Below are positions 33,082 through 41,763 of a stretch of DNA of 64,000 bases, piece by piece. A program made the position numbers and the translations under genes. The notes below the pieces were generated by a model. That model was not told where the DNA came from, did no database searches, and worked only from the letters and a program-made list of their open reading frames with translations. Source of the stretch: SVQP01 sp045587385 (GTDB taxonomy: Bacteria; Bacillota; Clostridia; Oscillospirales; CAG-272); assembly GCA_045587385.1 (NCBI GenBank), contig JAZNCE010000007.1:1-64000 (forward strand), given 5' to 3'. The stretch's first letter is position 1. Each line of letters starts with the position of its first letter.

Positions 33082-34392
33082 TTATCTCTTTCTCTTATAC
33101 TCCGGCATGGACAGGGGCGCGTCATCCGCGAAGGTAATTCCCCACTCGCGCGTGAACTGACCCACACCTGCGATCAGGATCTCCTTGGTATAGGAGCGTT
33201 CCTCCAGCGCCATGCGCACGTCATAGTGACGCTCCTTCTGGTCATACAGCCATTGATTGCAGGGGTATGCCAGAATGGCTGCCTCAACCAACTCGTAGAA
33301 CTCCAGCGGCACGTCCTCAACGCCATGGTGAGAAACCTGACAATAATCGCTCTTGAGGTAGTCACCGTACACGTCAGTCATCAGGTTAGTTCCCTCTTTG
33401 CCGATATCGCCCGTGAACATTGCGCTGTAATCCTCTGTGTAGATGCGGGTCACAAGGCTGGAATTATTGAAATAATCATTATGATTGCCGACCTTGAAAA
33501 GGTCATCCGCAGCCAGCAGCACCTCCATTTTGAAGTTGCCGAAGGTAAACTCCATACCGGTGTGTGCATACACGGTCTTTGCCCCCAGCTTGGCAACATC
33601 CTCATGGAACTTATTGTTGAAATATTGATCTCCGCCGATCTTGACGGCAAGATTTTCCTCAATGGGGGCAAAGATCACGTACTCGACCTCAACTGCGCTT
33701 GCCTTTTTATTGCAAATATACGAGAAAGTGGGGTGATGGTCATCATGCGAGTGCGTCAGCACCCACGCACGGATCAGGGGCTTTCCCTGCCCCACGTGCA
33801 AATCTTCAATCTGCGCAAGCACCTTTCCGGCGCGCTTTTCATACGAACCGTCATACACGATAAACGATCCGTCGGGCAGCTGCACGATATAGCACATGCC
33901 GTTTACGTTAGAGCTGTCACGCATTTGCGTGATCGAGGGCTTTACGCTCCCCTGGGCAATTTCGGGACTCTGTGCGGGGGGCAGGATATCGCCTGCAGTA
34001 TCGGACAGCACGACGTTGAGCTCACCGTTATACTTGAACCAATAGATATGCGCCATAAATTCGCCGTTGACCAGCGTTGCAAACAGGTTGCCTGCCTTTT
34101 CGCTCTCGGCATAGACCTCGCAGCCTCTTTGCAGATAGTAAGAACGCACGCCTGCAAAGTCCTCTGCGGTCTTACCCGAATACGTGCTCAAAACAGAATC
34201 ATCCTGGCACTTGTAGGTAATATCCGCGTCGCCAAAGCTTGCGGGATCGATAGGATCGGGCAGCGTTTCGGCTTCTGTGACGGTTTCGGTCGGCTCGTCC
34301 GTTCCGGATGCTTTGTCACAAGCCGCCAAGGGCAGCAGCATGACGATCAACAGCATCCACAAAATCATCTGAAGTACTATGTTCTTTTTCAT
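33082..34392 (-). CDS. metallo-beta-lactamase-fold lipoprotein (ComEC-like domain)
   Basis: A 436-residue lipoprotein: M-K-K, hydrophobic core, lipobox L-A-A-C near residue 25, Thr/Glu-rich linker, then a metallo-hydrolase domain from about residue 150. The metal motif is T-H-S-H-D-D-H-H; T-G-D-I-G and Q-V-S-H-H-G-V follow. This resembles the extracellular beta-lactamase-fold domain of ComEC or secreted phosphodiesterases, but without the membrane channel. The ATG at 34392 is preferred over 34410 because it gives a standard lipoprotein start. Phosphodiester cleavage outside the cell is a reasonable guess, not shown. Confidence 0.85.
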   Translation of the reverse strand: MKKNIVLQMILWMLLIVMLLPLAACDKASGTDEPTETVTEAETLPDPIDPASFGDADITYKCQDDSVLSTYSGKTAEDFAGVRSYYLQRGCEVYAESEKAGNLFATLVNGEFMAHIYWFKYNGELNVVLSDTAGDILPPAQSPEIAQGSVKPSITQMRDSSNVNGMCYIVQLPDGSFIVYDGSYEKRAGKVLAQIEDLHVGQGKPLIRAWVLTHSHDDHHPTFSYICNKKASAVEVEYVIFAPIEENLAVKIGGDQYFNNKFHEDVAKLGAKTVYAHTGMEFTFGNFKMEVLLAADDLFKVGNHNDYFNNSSLVTRIYTEDYSAMFTGDIGKEGTNLMTDVYGDYLKSDYCQVSHHGVEDVPLEFYELVEAAILAYPCNQWLYDQKERHYDVRMALEERSYTKEILIAGVGQFTREWGITFADDAPLSMPEYKRKR

Positions 34393-34406
34393 ATTCGCGC
34401 ATCCTT

Positions 34407-35177
34407 TCATATTTCAATTTCAGCCATAATGGCAAAATGGTCGGAATAAAACAGTCCTTCTCCCTTGACGTCATCCGGCACGACGTTGCACGCCACGCAC
34501 GCGCCCGACGTGAAAATGTAGTCGATCTTGGCATGCTTGTCCGGCGTACGTCTGCCAAAATTGTGGAACGTGCCGCCCAGGTGCGCGGTAATATCCTTTG
34601 CGCCGCGTGCCTCCATGGCAGCACTCAGGGTAGCGATCTCGGGCGTGTCCGGATGCGCGTTCATATCTCCCATCAAAATCACGGGCTGCTTGTATGCGTC
34701 CAGCGCCGCGCAGACCAGCGCAGCCTCGATCTGCCTTGCCACCTTGCCTACGTGGTCAAGGTGCGTGTTGCAAACGCAGACCTCACCCTGCCCTGCAAAC
34801 GAGCGCAGCACGGCAATCGTTGCCATACGGGGGCAAGGACTCTGGTCACCACCCAGCGTGGAGCCGGGCACGTGCGGAGTGGCAGTCAGCCAGAAGTTAT
34901 CCAGGCTGACAAGCGCAAACGCGTTCTTACGGTATGCGATCGCCATGGACTCTCCCGTACAATCCTTTTCCCTGCCGCAGCCCACGAACACGTAATCCGG
35001 CATGTGCTGCTCCAGATAGGCGCGCATGTGGTGCGTGCACTCCTGAAAACCGATCACGTCGGGGCACTGCTCTTCCAGCATGGCGATCACGCGTGCATGA
35101 CGGTTGGTAAAGCTGTTGATGCCGTCACCGGCATTATCCACGCGCAGATTGTAGGTCATAACCTTGACTGTTGCCAT
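34407..35177 (-). CDS. endonuclease/exonuclease/phosphatase-family protein
   Basis: A 256-residue Mg-dependent phosphoesterase of the EEP/DNase I fold: M-T-Y-N-L-R-V-D-N, I-G-F-Q-E, N-T-H-L-D-H, G-D-M-N, K-I-D-Y-I-F and S-D-H-F-A-I all present in order. It has no signal peptide, so it should be cytoplasmic. The family hydrolyses phosphodiesters in sugars, lipids or nucleic acid; the substrate cannot be told. AAGGAG precedes the ATG. It lies between murC (18 nt) and the metallo-beta-lactamase lipoprotein (14 nt), in one operon. Confidence 0.92.
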   Translation of the reverse strand: MATVKVMTYNLRVDNAGDGINSFTNRHARVIAMLEEQCPDVIGFQECTHHMRAYLEQHMPDYVFVGCGREKDCTGESMAIAYRKNAFALVSLDNFWLTATPHVPGSTLGGDQSPCPRMATIAVLRSFAGQGEVCVCNTHLDHVGKVARQIEAALVCAALDAYKQPVILMGDMNAHPDTPEIATLSAAMEARGAKDITAHLGGTFHNFGRRTPDKHAKIDYIFTSGACVACNVVPDDVKGEGLFYSDHFAIMAEIEI

Positions 35178-35195
35178 TTTTCCACTCCTTATTTT

Positions 35196-36599
35196 TTATT
35201 TTTCCAACGGCAATTTTTCAAACAAGCGGTACACGTCTCCCGCGCCCATCACGACCACCGCGTCGCGCTCGGTGACAAGGGCGCAAAGCTGATCCCTGAC
35301 CCCTTCAAAATCGGGCTGATAGGTTGCCTTATCCCCGATTCGGGACGCCAGCTTTGCAGAGCTGATGCCCTTGGAGTCCTTTTCTCTTGCGGCGTATATA
35401 TCCACCAAGATCACGCGGTCGGCATCCGCAAACGCGCCCGCAAACTGATCTGCGAGCTGCGCGGTACGGCTGTAGGTGTGCGGCTGGAACACGCAGAAAA
35501 TGCGCTCGTATCCCATCTGCGCCATGCCCTGCAGCGTTGCAGCCACCTCGGTGGGATGGTGTCCGTAATCGTCGTAAACGACAGCACCGTTCAACCTGCC
35601 CTTATACTCCATGCGTCTGCCCGCACCGCAAAAATGATGCAAGCCTTGCGCAATATCCTCTGCGCTCAACCCACACAAATGCGCGCACGCAGTCGCGGCA
35701 AGTGCATTATAGACGTTATGCTTCCCGGGTACGCTCAACTTGACGTGCGCGAAAAATTCACCGTCCAGCAGGACGTCAAAGGCGGGACAACCACCCTCGT
35801 AGGTCACGTTGATCGCGCGGAAAGTGGCGTATTCGTTCTCAATGCCAAACGTCACCGTGCCGCCCACGTAGCTTGCAAGCGACGCCATGACCTCGGGATC
35901 GTCACAGTTAGCCACGGCAAAGCCGCTCTCGCCCGTCAGCGCAGCGTACTTGCCAAACGAGGCGCGAATCTGCTCCATGCTCTTGAAATAATCCACGTGC
36001 TCCATCTCAACGTTGAGTAAAACCGCAATGCTCGGGTTAAAATCAAGAAAAGAGTCCATATACTCGCACGCTTCAAAAATGAAGTGCTGCTTGCCGCCGA
36101 TACGGTACGCACCGTTCAGACACGCGGTCGTCGCTCCCGAAAGCACGGTGGGATCGGCATCCGCATCCACAAAGACCTGCGCGCACATAGACGTGCACGT
36201 GCTCTTGCCGTGCATGCCTGCGATGCCTACGCGGTGCGCATAGCCCATCATGATATACCCCAGATAGTCCGCGCGCGACACGCAGGGAATCCCCTCTGCT
36301 TTGGCATAGGCATATTCGGGATTGTCGGGCGAGATCGCCACTGTATACACGATCATATCCGCCCCCTGCGCAGCCATGGCGCTGTGCTCATAATGCACGA
36401 GAATGCCGCTTGCCTCCAGCGACTCGGTCACGGCTGTGCGCGTGCGGTCGGTACCGCTGACTTTGTAGCCGCGCCTGTGAGTGATAAGTGCCAGCGAGGA
36501 CATCATCACGCCGCCCACGCCGATAAAATGAATATGCGCAGCACCTGCCAGCATTTGCGCAATGGCAGCGGCACCATAGTGTGTATTGGGAGTTGCCAT
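35196..36599 (-). CDS. murC: UDP-N-acetylmuramate--L-alanine ligase
   Basis: A 467-residue Mur ligase adding L-Ala to UDP-MurNAc, the first peptide step of peptidoglycan synthesis, ATP-dependent and cytoplasmic. Visible are H-F-I-G-V-G-G-V-M-M near residue 23, the P-loop G-M-H-G-K-S at 127-132 (usually G-T-H-G-K-T), Y-D-D-Y-G-H-H-P-T-E and Q-P-H-T-Y-S-R-T. The variant P-loop keeps the Lys and hydroxyl. AAGGAG precedes the ATG. It leads a four-gene operon with two phosphoesterase-type genes and a YjbR-like gene, away from other mur genes. Confidence 0.96.
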   Translation of the reverse strand: MATPNTHYGAAAIAQMLAGAAHIHFIGVGGVMMSSLALITHRRGYKVSGTDRTRTAVTESLEASGILVHYEHSAMAAQGADMIVYTVAISPDNPEYAYAKAEGIPCVSRADYLGYIMMGYAHRVGIAGMHGKSTCTSMCAQVFVDADADPTVLSGATTACLNGAYRIGGKQHFIFEACEYMDSFLDFNPSIAVLLNVEMEHVDYFKSMEQIRASFGKYAALTGESGFAVANCDDPEVMASLASYVGGTVTFGIENEYATFRAINVTYEGGCPAFDVLLDGEFFAHVKLSVPGKHNVYNALAATACAHLCGLSAEDIAQGLHHFCGAGRRMEYKGRLNGAVVYDDYGHHPTEVAATLQGMAQMGYERIFCVFQPHTYSRTAQLADQFAGAFADADRVILVDIYAAREKDSKGISSAKLASRIGDKATYQPDFEGVRDQLCALVTERDAVVVMGAGDVYRLFEKLPLEK

Positions 36600-36774
36600 A
36601 GTGTCTCCTTATCCAAAATTCATATAATGTATACATTATAGAAATGATTTATTTACAAATTTAGCCGATTTTCACAGAAAATACCGATTATGATTGAATA
36701 AGCATCACAAAGCGGTTGTATAATGCATTATGTAGCCTATATAAGTTATCTTTATGAAGACGGAGGACCGGATT
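36600..36774. promoter_or_regulatory. divergent control region of murC and spoVG
   Basis: It contains a perfect 16-bp palindrome, ATAATGTATACATTAT (36624-36639), with a minus-strand TATAAT at 36640-36635 facing murC. A second palindrome, ATAATGCATTAT (36720-36731), overlaps a plus-strand TATAAT (36719-36724) facing spoVG. No confident sigma-H site is seen. Confidence 0.55.
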
Positions 36775-37074
36775 ATGCAGATCACAGATATCAAGATCAG
36801 AAAACTTTTTGATGACGGCCCCATGAAAGCCATTGTTTCTATCACCTTCGACCATCAGCTGGCTGTACATGACATCAAAGTCATCTATGCACGTGACAAG
36901 TACTTTATCGTAATGCCCAGTCGTAAGAACCCCGATGAGACCTACAGAGATATTGCGCACCCCATCAACGCACAGTTCCGTGCTGAGCTTGAGGAGGCCG
37001 TTATTGCAGCGTATCACAAAGAGGTAGAGTTGGCTGCTCAAAACACCGAGGAACAAGAGCCCGCTACGGTTTAA
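36775..37074 (+). CDS. spoVG: SpoVG family regulator
   Basis: A 99-residue protein with the SpoVG pattern: Q-I-T-D-I-K-I-R-K-L, M-K-A-I-V-S-I-T-F-D, V-H-D-I-K-V-I, F-I-V-M-P-S-R-K and Y-R-D-I-A-H-P-I-N. SpoVG is a small nucleic-acid-binding regulator that in Bacillus affects septation and sporulation. The ATG at 36775 is 8 nt after GGAGG; the ATG at 36754 lies before that site. It is a single gene ended by a strong terminator. Confidence 0.95.
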   Translation: MQITDIKIRKLFDDGPMKAIVSITFDHQLAVHDIKVIYARDKYFIVMPSRKNPDETYRDIAHPINAQFRAELEEAVIAAYHKEVELAAQNTEEQEPATV

Positions 37075-37092
37075 GCGTATACAACCCCCAAG

Positions 37093-37125
37093 AAGAACCC
37101 CTGGGCAAAAGGGGGTTCTTTTTTT
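37093..37125. terminator. terminator after spoVG
   Basis: AAGAACCCC (37093-37101) and GGGGTTCTT (37112-37120), then a T-run on the plus strand. It may also serve the convergent gene ending at 37130. Confidence 0.9.
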
Positions 37126-37129
37126 GTGC

Positions 37130-37636
37130 TTATAAGGTTCCAAATCCAAATAATATACCTTGATTATTGACGGTCAGCGTGCCGAATTTTCCGTCCTGTA
37201 ACGCTCCCGGATTACATACGAGCAGCGGCTTTGTCAGCTCCCGCCCGCAAAAACGCTCCCCTGCGTCCAGCCACTCCTGGCGCGGCAGGTGGGTGTGCCC
37301 GTACAGCAGCACGTCCGCCTCGGCTTGCGCCGCAAACGCCACCGCGCGCCCCATGCCGCCCTTGACGCCGTGCGTATGCCCGTGCATCATGAGAATGCGG
37401 TACGCGCCAACCTCGATCAGCGCGTGCTCGGGCGCACTCTGCCCTTCAAACAAGGTATAAAAATCACAATTCCCGCGCACGGGTCGCACACAAATATCCT
37501 GATATTCCAGCACGCGCAGATCGCGTATGCCGTCTCCCAAAAACAGTACCGCATCGGGCGCGCACACCTGCAGCTCCAAAGCACGATCGATCAGCTCTGC
37601 TTTACCGTGCGAATCGGAAAGCACCAAATATTCCAT
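37130..37636 (-). CDS. YfcE/MJ0936-type metallophosphoesterase
   Basis: A 168-residue calcineurin-like phosphodiesterase: V-L-S-D-S-H-G at residues 5-11, F-L-G-D-G, V-R-G-N-C-D, M-M-H-G-H-T-H-G and L-L-Y-G-H-T-H supply the two-metal site. The fold acts on phosphodiesters, possibly cyclic nucleotides. The ATG at 37636 is 1 nt after the stop of the lipid-kinase gene, so the two are co-translated. Confidence 0.92.
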   Translation of the reverse strand: MEYLVLSDSHGKAELIDRALELQVCAPDAVLFLGDGIRDLRVLEYQDICVRPVRGNCDFYTLFEGQSAPEHALIEVGAYRILMMHGHTHGVKGGMGRAVAFAAQAEADVLLYGHTHLPRQEWLDAGERFCGRELTKPLLVCNPGALQDGKFGTLTVNNQGILFGFGTL

Positions 37637-37637
37637 A

Positions 37638-38597
37638 TCAGCAAGCACCTGCCGGCATGGGCTCGACCTTGGGCAGGTACGCCGCCCCCTTGGGCACGAT
37701 CAGACAAAGCGCGTCCTTCGCCGCACTGATCTCCAGCTCCCGCGCTTCGACCACCTCACCGTCCACGCAAATGCTTTGCTCACCGTCAAAGGTGTATCGC
37801 AGGGTCTCCCCCTTCACGTAACCGATCACGCGGCGCGCCTTGGGATTGCCATAATAGCTGCCGTCCTTATACGATTTGACCAAGGATAAAAAGCGGATGC
37901 GCGTCACGTTCTTGATCATAAGTACGTCCAGAATGCCGTCGCCAAGCAATGCCTTGGGCGAGGAATAAAAACCGCCGCCGCACCACGCGCCGTTTGCAAC
38001 CGAGGTCAGCAGCATATCGTGCCACTCCGGCTCTCCGCCGTCTACCGACACCCATGCCTTGACGCCCGGCTTGCGGATCAAGGTCAGCACCAAGCCCGCA
38101 ATATAGCCCATATCAGCCGACAACAGCTTTTTCTCCTTGAGCTTGGCGGTCAGCTTGACCACCTCGCAATCAAAGCCGATATTGATCATATTGACACAAA
38201 AGCGATCGTTATATCGGATCAGATCTATCTTATGCATCTGTCCGTCCAGCTGTGCGCCAATATCCAAAAATGCATCATTCCCATCAAAATTACGCACGAA
38301 ATCGTTACCCGTTCCCACAGGCACAACACCGACAGCGGCATTTTCAAATCCGTAAGCACCGTTGACCACCTCAGAAAGCGTGCCGTCACCGCCGCAAGCA
38401 TAAAAGCGCAGCTGCATTTCGGGATAGCGTGTACAAAAGTCATGAACGAAATCGGTTGCTTCACCGCATGCACTCGTCTGATGGATCAAATACTCCACAC
38501 CGTGCGCAGTACATGCCTGCTCGATTTTTTCGCGTAGCCCCTGCTGCCGAGCCCCCTTGCCCGCCATAGGGTTGAGTATAAAAACGTGTTTGATCAT
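37638..38597 (-). CDS. diacylglycerol/lipid kinase family protein (YegS/DgkB-like)
   Basis: A 319-residue cytoplasmic kinase: N-P-M-A-G-K-G at 9-15, the nucleotide motif G-G-D-G-T at 69-73, P-V-G-T-G-N-D-F near 96, and a C-terminal beta-domain with D-G-E and G-D-G-I-L-D-V. DgkB-type members return diacylglycerol to phosphatidate for lipoteichoic acid recycling; YegS types use other lipids. Which applies is not visible. A promoter-like TAGACA-N18-TATAAT lies at 38675-38646 on the minus strand. The phosphoesterase gene follows directly. Confidence 0.92.
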   Translation of the reverse strand: MIKHVFILNPMAGKGARQQGLREKIEQACTAHGVEYLIHQTSACGEATDFVHDFCTRYPEMQLRFYACGGDGTLSEVVNGAYGFENAAVGVVPVGTGNDFVRNFDGNDAFLDIGAQLDGQMHKIDLIRYNDRFCVNMINIGFDCEVVKLTAKLKEKKLLSADMGYIAGLVLTLIRKPGVKAWVSVDGGEPEWHDMLLTSVANGAWCGGGFYSSPKALLGDGILDVLMIKNVTRIRFLSLVKSYKDGSYYGNPKARRVIGYVKGETLRYTFDGEQSICVDGEVVEARELEISAAKDALCLIVPKGAAYLPKVEPMPAGAC

Positions 38598-38747
38598 AGC
38601 TTTACCATTCTTTCTTTTGGGTGAAATCGTGCACTCTATCAGTCTATTATAACATACAGACCCCTGCTTTGTCTACCGTTTTTTCACAGTTTTTTTGCAC
38701 TCTTCATACAATATGGAGTGAATACAGAATGCGAAAGGAGTACTCCT

Positions 38748-38981
38748 ATGACACTTGACAGAAACGCGGTGGACAAATTACTCGCTCTCAACGACAGACA
38801 GCTTGCGCTGGTGATCAAAAAGCTGACTGCAGAGGCAGGCATTGACCCTGCGCTCATACAGATCAATCCCTCCAACATGCAGGCATTGCGCACCGCCCTT
38901 TCCATGGCGACCGACGAGGATCTTGCCCGTGCCGGTGAACAGCTGTCCAAATTGAAAAAGGACGGAGGCCACCATGTCTGA
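38748..38981 (+). CDS. small uncharacterised protein A of a three-gene cluster
   Basis: A 77-residue helical protein (D-R-N-A-V-D-K-L-L-A-L-N-D-R-Q-L, L-T-A-E-A-G-I-D-P) without membrane segment. The ATG at 38748 follows AAAGGAG. It overlaps the next gene by 8 nt, so translation is coupled. I do not recognise the family. Small helical proteins of this look sit in similar three-gene sets in sporulating Clostridia, from memory, but no function is established. Confidence 0.7.
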   Translation: MTLDRNAVDKLLALNDRQLALVIKKLTAEAGIDPALIQINPSNMQALRTALSMATDEDLARAGEQLSKLKKDGGHHV

Positions 38982-39294
38982 CGCATCCGACACCCTACAG
39001 CGTCTTTTGGACGACCCCGAGGTGCAGGCGGCGGCGCAAGAGCCAGGCGAGCAGGGCGATTCCCTACCCGTCGGTACTTCCGTACTCGGTGCATTGCCTC
39101 CGGATCTGATGGGCAAGCTGCCCGCGCTGATGAGTGCGCTGGGTCCCATGCTCGGCAAAGCCGACGGCAAAAAGGATGAAAAAACCGCGCTGCTGCTGGC
39201 ACTCAAGCCCTACATGAGCCCCGAGCGATGCGATGCCATTGATAAGCTGATCATGTTCGGGCGCATCAGCGAGGTCATGAAGCAGCTACGGTGA
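38974..39294 (+). CDS. small uncharacterised protein B of a three-gene cluster
   Basis: A 106-residue protein: an acidic start, a low-complexity middle rich in Gly/Pro/Leu/Met (L-P-A-L-M-S-A-L-G-P-M-L-G), then L-L-L-A-L-K-P-Y-M-S-P-E-R-C-D-A-I-D-K-L and a basic end. The L-K-P-Y-x-S-P-E-R pattern gives it a recognisable C-terminal helix pair. It has no membrane segment or known domain. It overlaps protein A by 8 nt and protein C follows within 50 nt, so the three are expressed as one unit. Confidence 0.7.
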   Translation: MSDASDTLQRLLDDPEVQAAAQEPGEQGDSLPVGTSVLGALPPDLMGKLPALMSALGPMLGKADGKKDEKTALLLALKPYMSPERCDAIDKLIMFGRISEVMKQLR

Positions 39295-39341
39295 GCTTTC
39301 CATCACGATTTGAGCCGCCCCCATGGCGGCATGGAGGATAT

Positions 39342-39674
39342 ATGTACGTAAAACCACCGCGCAGACAATTTCAAAAAGGGATGTACGTGCCCGACAATTA
39401 TCACGGCACCGCTTTTGCCGAGGTGCAAGAGACCGACGAGCAGCCCGCAGAGCCCCAGCAAGCAGAGGTAAGCGCGCCCCCGCCCGATGCTATGCCCACC
39501 GTCCAAAAGCAAGAGGGCGGGCTGCTCTCCTCGCTGTTTTCGGGCTTTGGCGGCTTGCGCTCGGACGACGTTCTGTTACTTGCCCTAATCGTGCTGCTCT
39601 CGCGCAGCGACGATGGCGGCAAGGGCGCAGGCGACGTATTGCCGCTGCTTGCGATATTGCTTTTCATGGGATAA
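39342..39674 (+). CDS. small uncharacterised protein C with hydrophobic C terminus
   Basis: A 110-residue protein. The N terminus is Pro/Tyr-rich (M-Y-V-K-P-P-R-R-Q-F), the middle Glu/Gln/Pro-rich. The last 40 residues hold two short hydrophobic runs (D-D-V-L-L-L-A-L-I-V-L-L-S and V-L-P-L-L-A-I-L-L-F-M-G) split by a charged Gly-rich turn. The ATG at 39342 follows GGAGG. A GTG at 39291 overlapping the previous stop is an alternative that would add 17 residues. It could be a membrane-associated or coat-type protein; no function is shown. Confidence 0.65.
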   Translation: MYVKPPRRQFQKGMYVPDNYHGTAFAEVQETDEQPAEPQQAEVSAPPPDAMPTVQKQEGGLLSSLFSGFGGLRSDDVLLLALIVLLSRSDDGGKGAGDVLPLLAILLFMG

Positions 39675-39683
39675 AACAAACAA

Positions 39684-39718
39684 GAAAGGGACCAAGCACA
39701 CACGTCTTGGTCCCTTTC
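39684..39718. terminator. bidirectional terminator
   Basis: GAAAGGGACCAAG (39684-39696) and CTTGGTCCCTTTC (39706-39718), 13 bp perfect, between convergent genes. Confidence 0.88.
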
Positions 39719-39732
39719 TCACAATCATCTTA

Positions 39733-40680
39733 TCATGATTCAATTTCCGCAGGCTCCACGCTCTCCATGATCACCCAATTGCCGTAACCTTTGGCAATCA
39801 CGTAATCCAAGGCGTCGGTCTGCCCCCCGTCCAGCGCAATGCGCGGAGAATAGCGCGTCAGATCGTACTGCATATTTTCCATCACGTACCGCACGGTCAG
39901 GGTCTGCTGCTCTGCCTCGGGCACGGTTACGTCCAAGGGCAAGCCGCGCAGATCCAGCACCAAAAAATCGCAAACCGTCAAAAGCTGTGCTGCGGTATAC
40001 GCGTCATAGCGTGATGCAAGCAGCACCTCGGGCCGGATCAGCACACCGATGGCGCAATCCCCTGCCAGCGATTTGACGCGGAGCAAATACGCGCACACCT
40101 CGGCAATATTTGCCTGCGTGGGAGCAAGTCCGCACAGAAAGATCTCGTCCACACCCGACGCTGCCGCTTCGGCAATCAACGCAGCCTCATAGGAAAGCAT
40201 CAGCTCACGCAAAGCCGCATCCTGCTCGGCAAAGCCCGAAATCGGCATATACGCGCTCAAATACAGGCTGTTGTGATGCAGATTTTCCACGTTTTGGGCA
40301 AGATCCGCTTGTCCATCCTGCTCCCAGCCTGCGCGATCACATACCGCCGAGCGAAATGCAAGCGCGCCGTCCTTGGTACGCAAGGGCGCGCACAGCTGCG
40401 CAATGCCTGCGTTGAGATAGCTGCTGTATCGGTCACCGATCTTATACGCATGCGCCTTGATGCGCGGCACCGTGACGGGCACGATCTCCTCCTTTGGCAC
40501 CTCGGGAGCAGTTGACTGCTCTTGCTTGGCGGGATACTTCTCCGCCGTGCGTAACAGCCACGAGCCAACGCCCACGCTGGCAGCAAAGGTCGCGCCAAGC
40601 AGCAAAACGATACCGATCGCAATGCCCCACTTGACCCAAGCATCCCTTTTTTTACCGATGCGCACGCGTTTCTTTGCCAT
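39733..40680 (-). CDS. membrane-anchored uncharacterised protein
   Basis: A 315-residue protein: a Lys/Arg-rich cytoplasmic start, one membrane segment at about 17-42, a Glu/Pro linker, then an extracytoplasmic domain of about 250 residues. The alternation of strands and helices (F-L-C-G-L-A-P, I-G-V-L-I-R-P-E-V-L, F-L-V-L-D-L-R-G-L, I-A-L-D-G-G) suggests a TIM-barrel of glycosidase type, but no catalytic signature is certain. It lies 12 nt after the foldase-like lipoprotein gene, in the same operon, so both may act outside the membrane. Confidence 0.7.
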   Translation of the reverse strand: MAKKRVRIGKKRDAWVKWGIAIGIVLLLGATFAASVGVGSWLLRTAEKYPAKQEQSTAPEVPKEEIVPVTVPRIKAHAYKIGDRYSSYLNAGIAQLCAPLRTKDGALAFRSAVCDRAGWEQDGQADLAQNVENLHHNSLYLSAYMPISGFAEQDAALRELMLSYEAALIAEAAASGVDEIFLCGLAPTQANIAEVCAYLLRVKSLAGDCAIGVLIRPEVLLASRYDAYTAAQLLTVCDFLVLDLRGLPLDVTVPEAEQQTLTVRYVMENMQYDLTRYSPRIALDGGQTDALDYVIAKGYGNWVIMESVEPAEIES

Positions 40681-40692
40681 AACTTTCCTCTT

Positions 40693-41763
40693 TTAATCCA
40701 AATTCACAAAATCCAGGCTCTTGCCGTATTCGTTGAGCTCGACCGTCATGTTTTCCTTGATGCCGTCCTGATACTCACCCATCTTGGCAGACTGGTAATA
40801 CTGCAGCAGCTTTTCGCCGTACATCAGTACGTCAAGCTCCTCGATCGGCATACGCATGATCACGTAATATCCGCCGCCGTACTCCACCACGCCGCTGGTC
40901 TCATACTCGCCTAACGCAAATGCTGCGTCCTCGTACTCTTCACCCATTTCATTGTACGTAAAATAGTATCCCATCTCGGTGATGGTCAAGTCCTTATTGA
41001 CCACAGAGCCGATATGCTGGCACATCAGAGAATAACGCTCCTCGTCATCCTCGCACGCTGCCAGCTCGTCAGCGATCGCCTTTGCGGTATCGTAATACGA
41101 ATCCCGCTTGCCCTCATCCTCCACGGGAATATAGACGTGAATGGTTCTGGCGTAATCCACGCCCTCCAGCACGTAATCCAGATACTCCGAGTAATTGCGC
41201 TCACCGTACTCAAAGATGCCGCCATCCACCAGCGCGTAATACATAGCCGATTCCAGATAGCTTGCGCGGTAAACGAAGCGCAGATAGTGGTCGGTCAAGC
41301 CGTTTTCCTTGAGCCATGCAAGGTATGCGTCAAAATCACCGCCAAAGCCGCCCTCGGCTTGGCTTTGATTGACCAAGCTCTCGATCTGCTCTTGCACGTA
41401 CTTGTCGATCTCGGGATCATTTGTACTGACCATCAGATTTTTGCAGCCGACAAGGATGGCGTAATTCGCCTTGAGGTTCTCAAGGACAAGCTCCTCTAAC
41501 TCACCGCGATACTTCTCTGCGGTACGCGCATCGTCCCAGATGCCCTTGCCGTATTTCTGCTCCAGCTGTGCCTTATAGGTGTTGACGACAAAGCGCAGCT
41601 CCTCGTAATAAATATCGTATTCGTCGCACTTGCCGATCACGCGCATCTCCTGCTCGCTGCTCTCCACGGGCTTGATCTCATTCGAGCAGCCCGCAAGTGT
41701 CGCTACAAGCATCAGCAGCGCCATGGCGCACGCAAGCACGCGCACTTTTCTCATACGTTGCAT
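40693..41763 (-). CDS. SurA/PrsA-type foldase-like lipoprotein
   Basis: A 356-residue lipoprotein with a basic start, hydrophobic core and lipobox L-A-G-C near residue 25. The long helical N-terminal part and late segment (G-V-V-E-Y-G-G-G-Y-Y-V-I-M-R) resemble the SurA_N/parvulin layout of PrsA-like extracytoplasmic foldases. A clean parvulin active site is not obvious, so it may be a chaperone without isomerase activity. The ATG at 41763 is 7 nt from GGAGGA. Confidence 0.75.
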   Translation of the reverse strand: MQRMRKVRVLACAMALLMLVATLAGCSNEIKPVESSEQEMRVIGKCDEYDIYYEELRFVVNTYKAQLEQKYGKGIWDDARTAEKYRGELEELVLENLKANYAILVGCKNLMVSTNDPEIDKYVQEQIESLVNQSQAEGGFGGDFDAYLAWLKENGLTDHYLRFVYRASYLESAMYYALVDGGIFEYGERNYSEYLDYVLEGVDYARTIHVYIPVEDEGKRDSYYDTAKAIADELAACEDDEERYSLMCQHIGSVVNKDLTITEMGYYFTYNEMGEEYEDAAFALGEYETSGVVEYGGGYYVIMRMPIEELDVLMYGEKLLQYYQSAKMGEYQDGIKENMTVELNEYGKSLDFVNLD

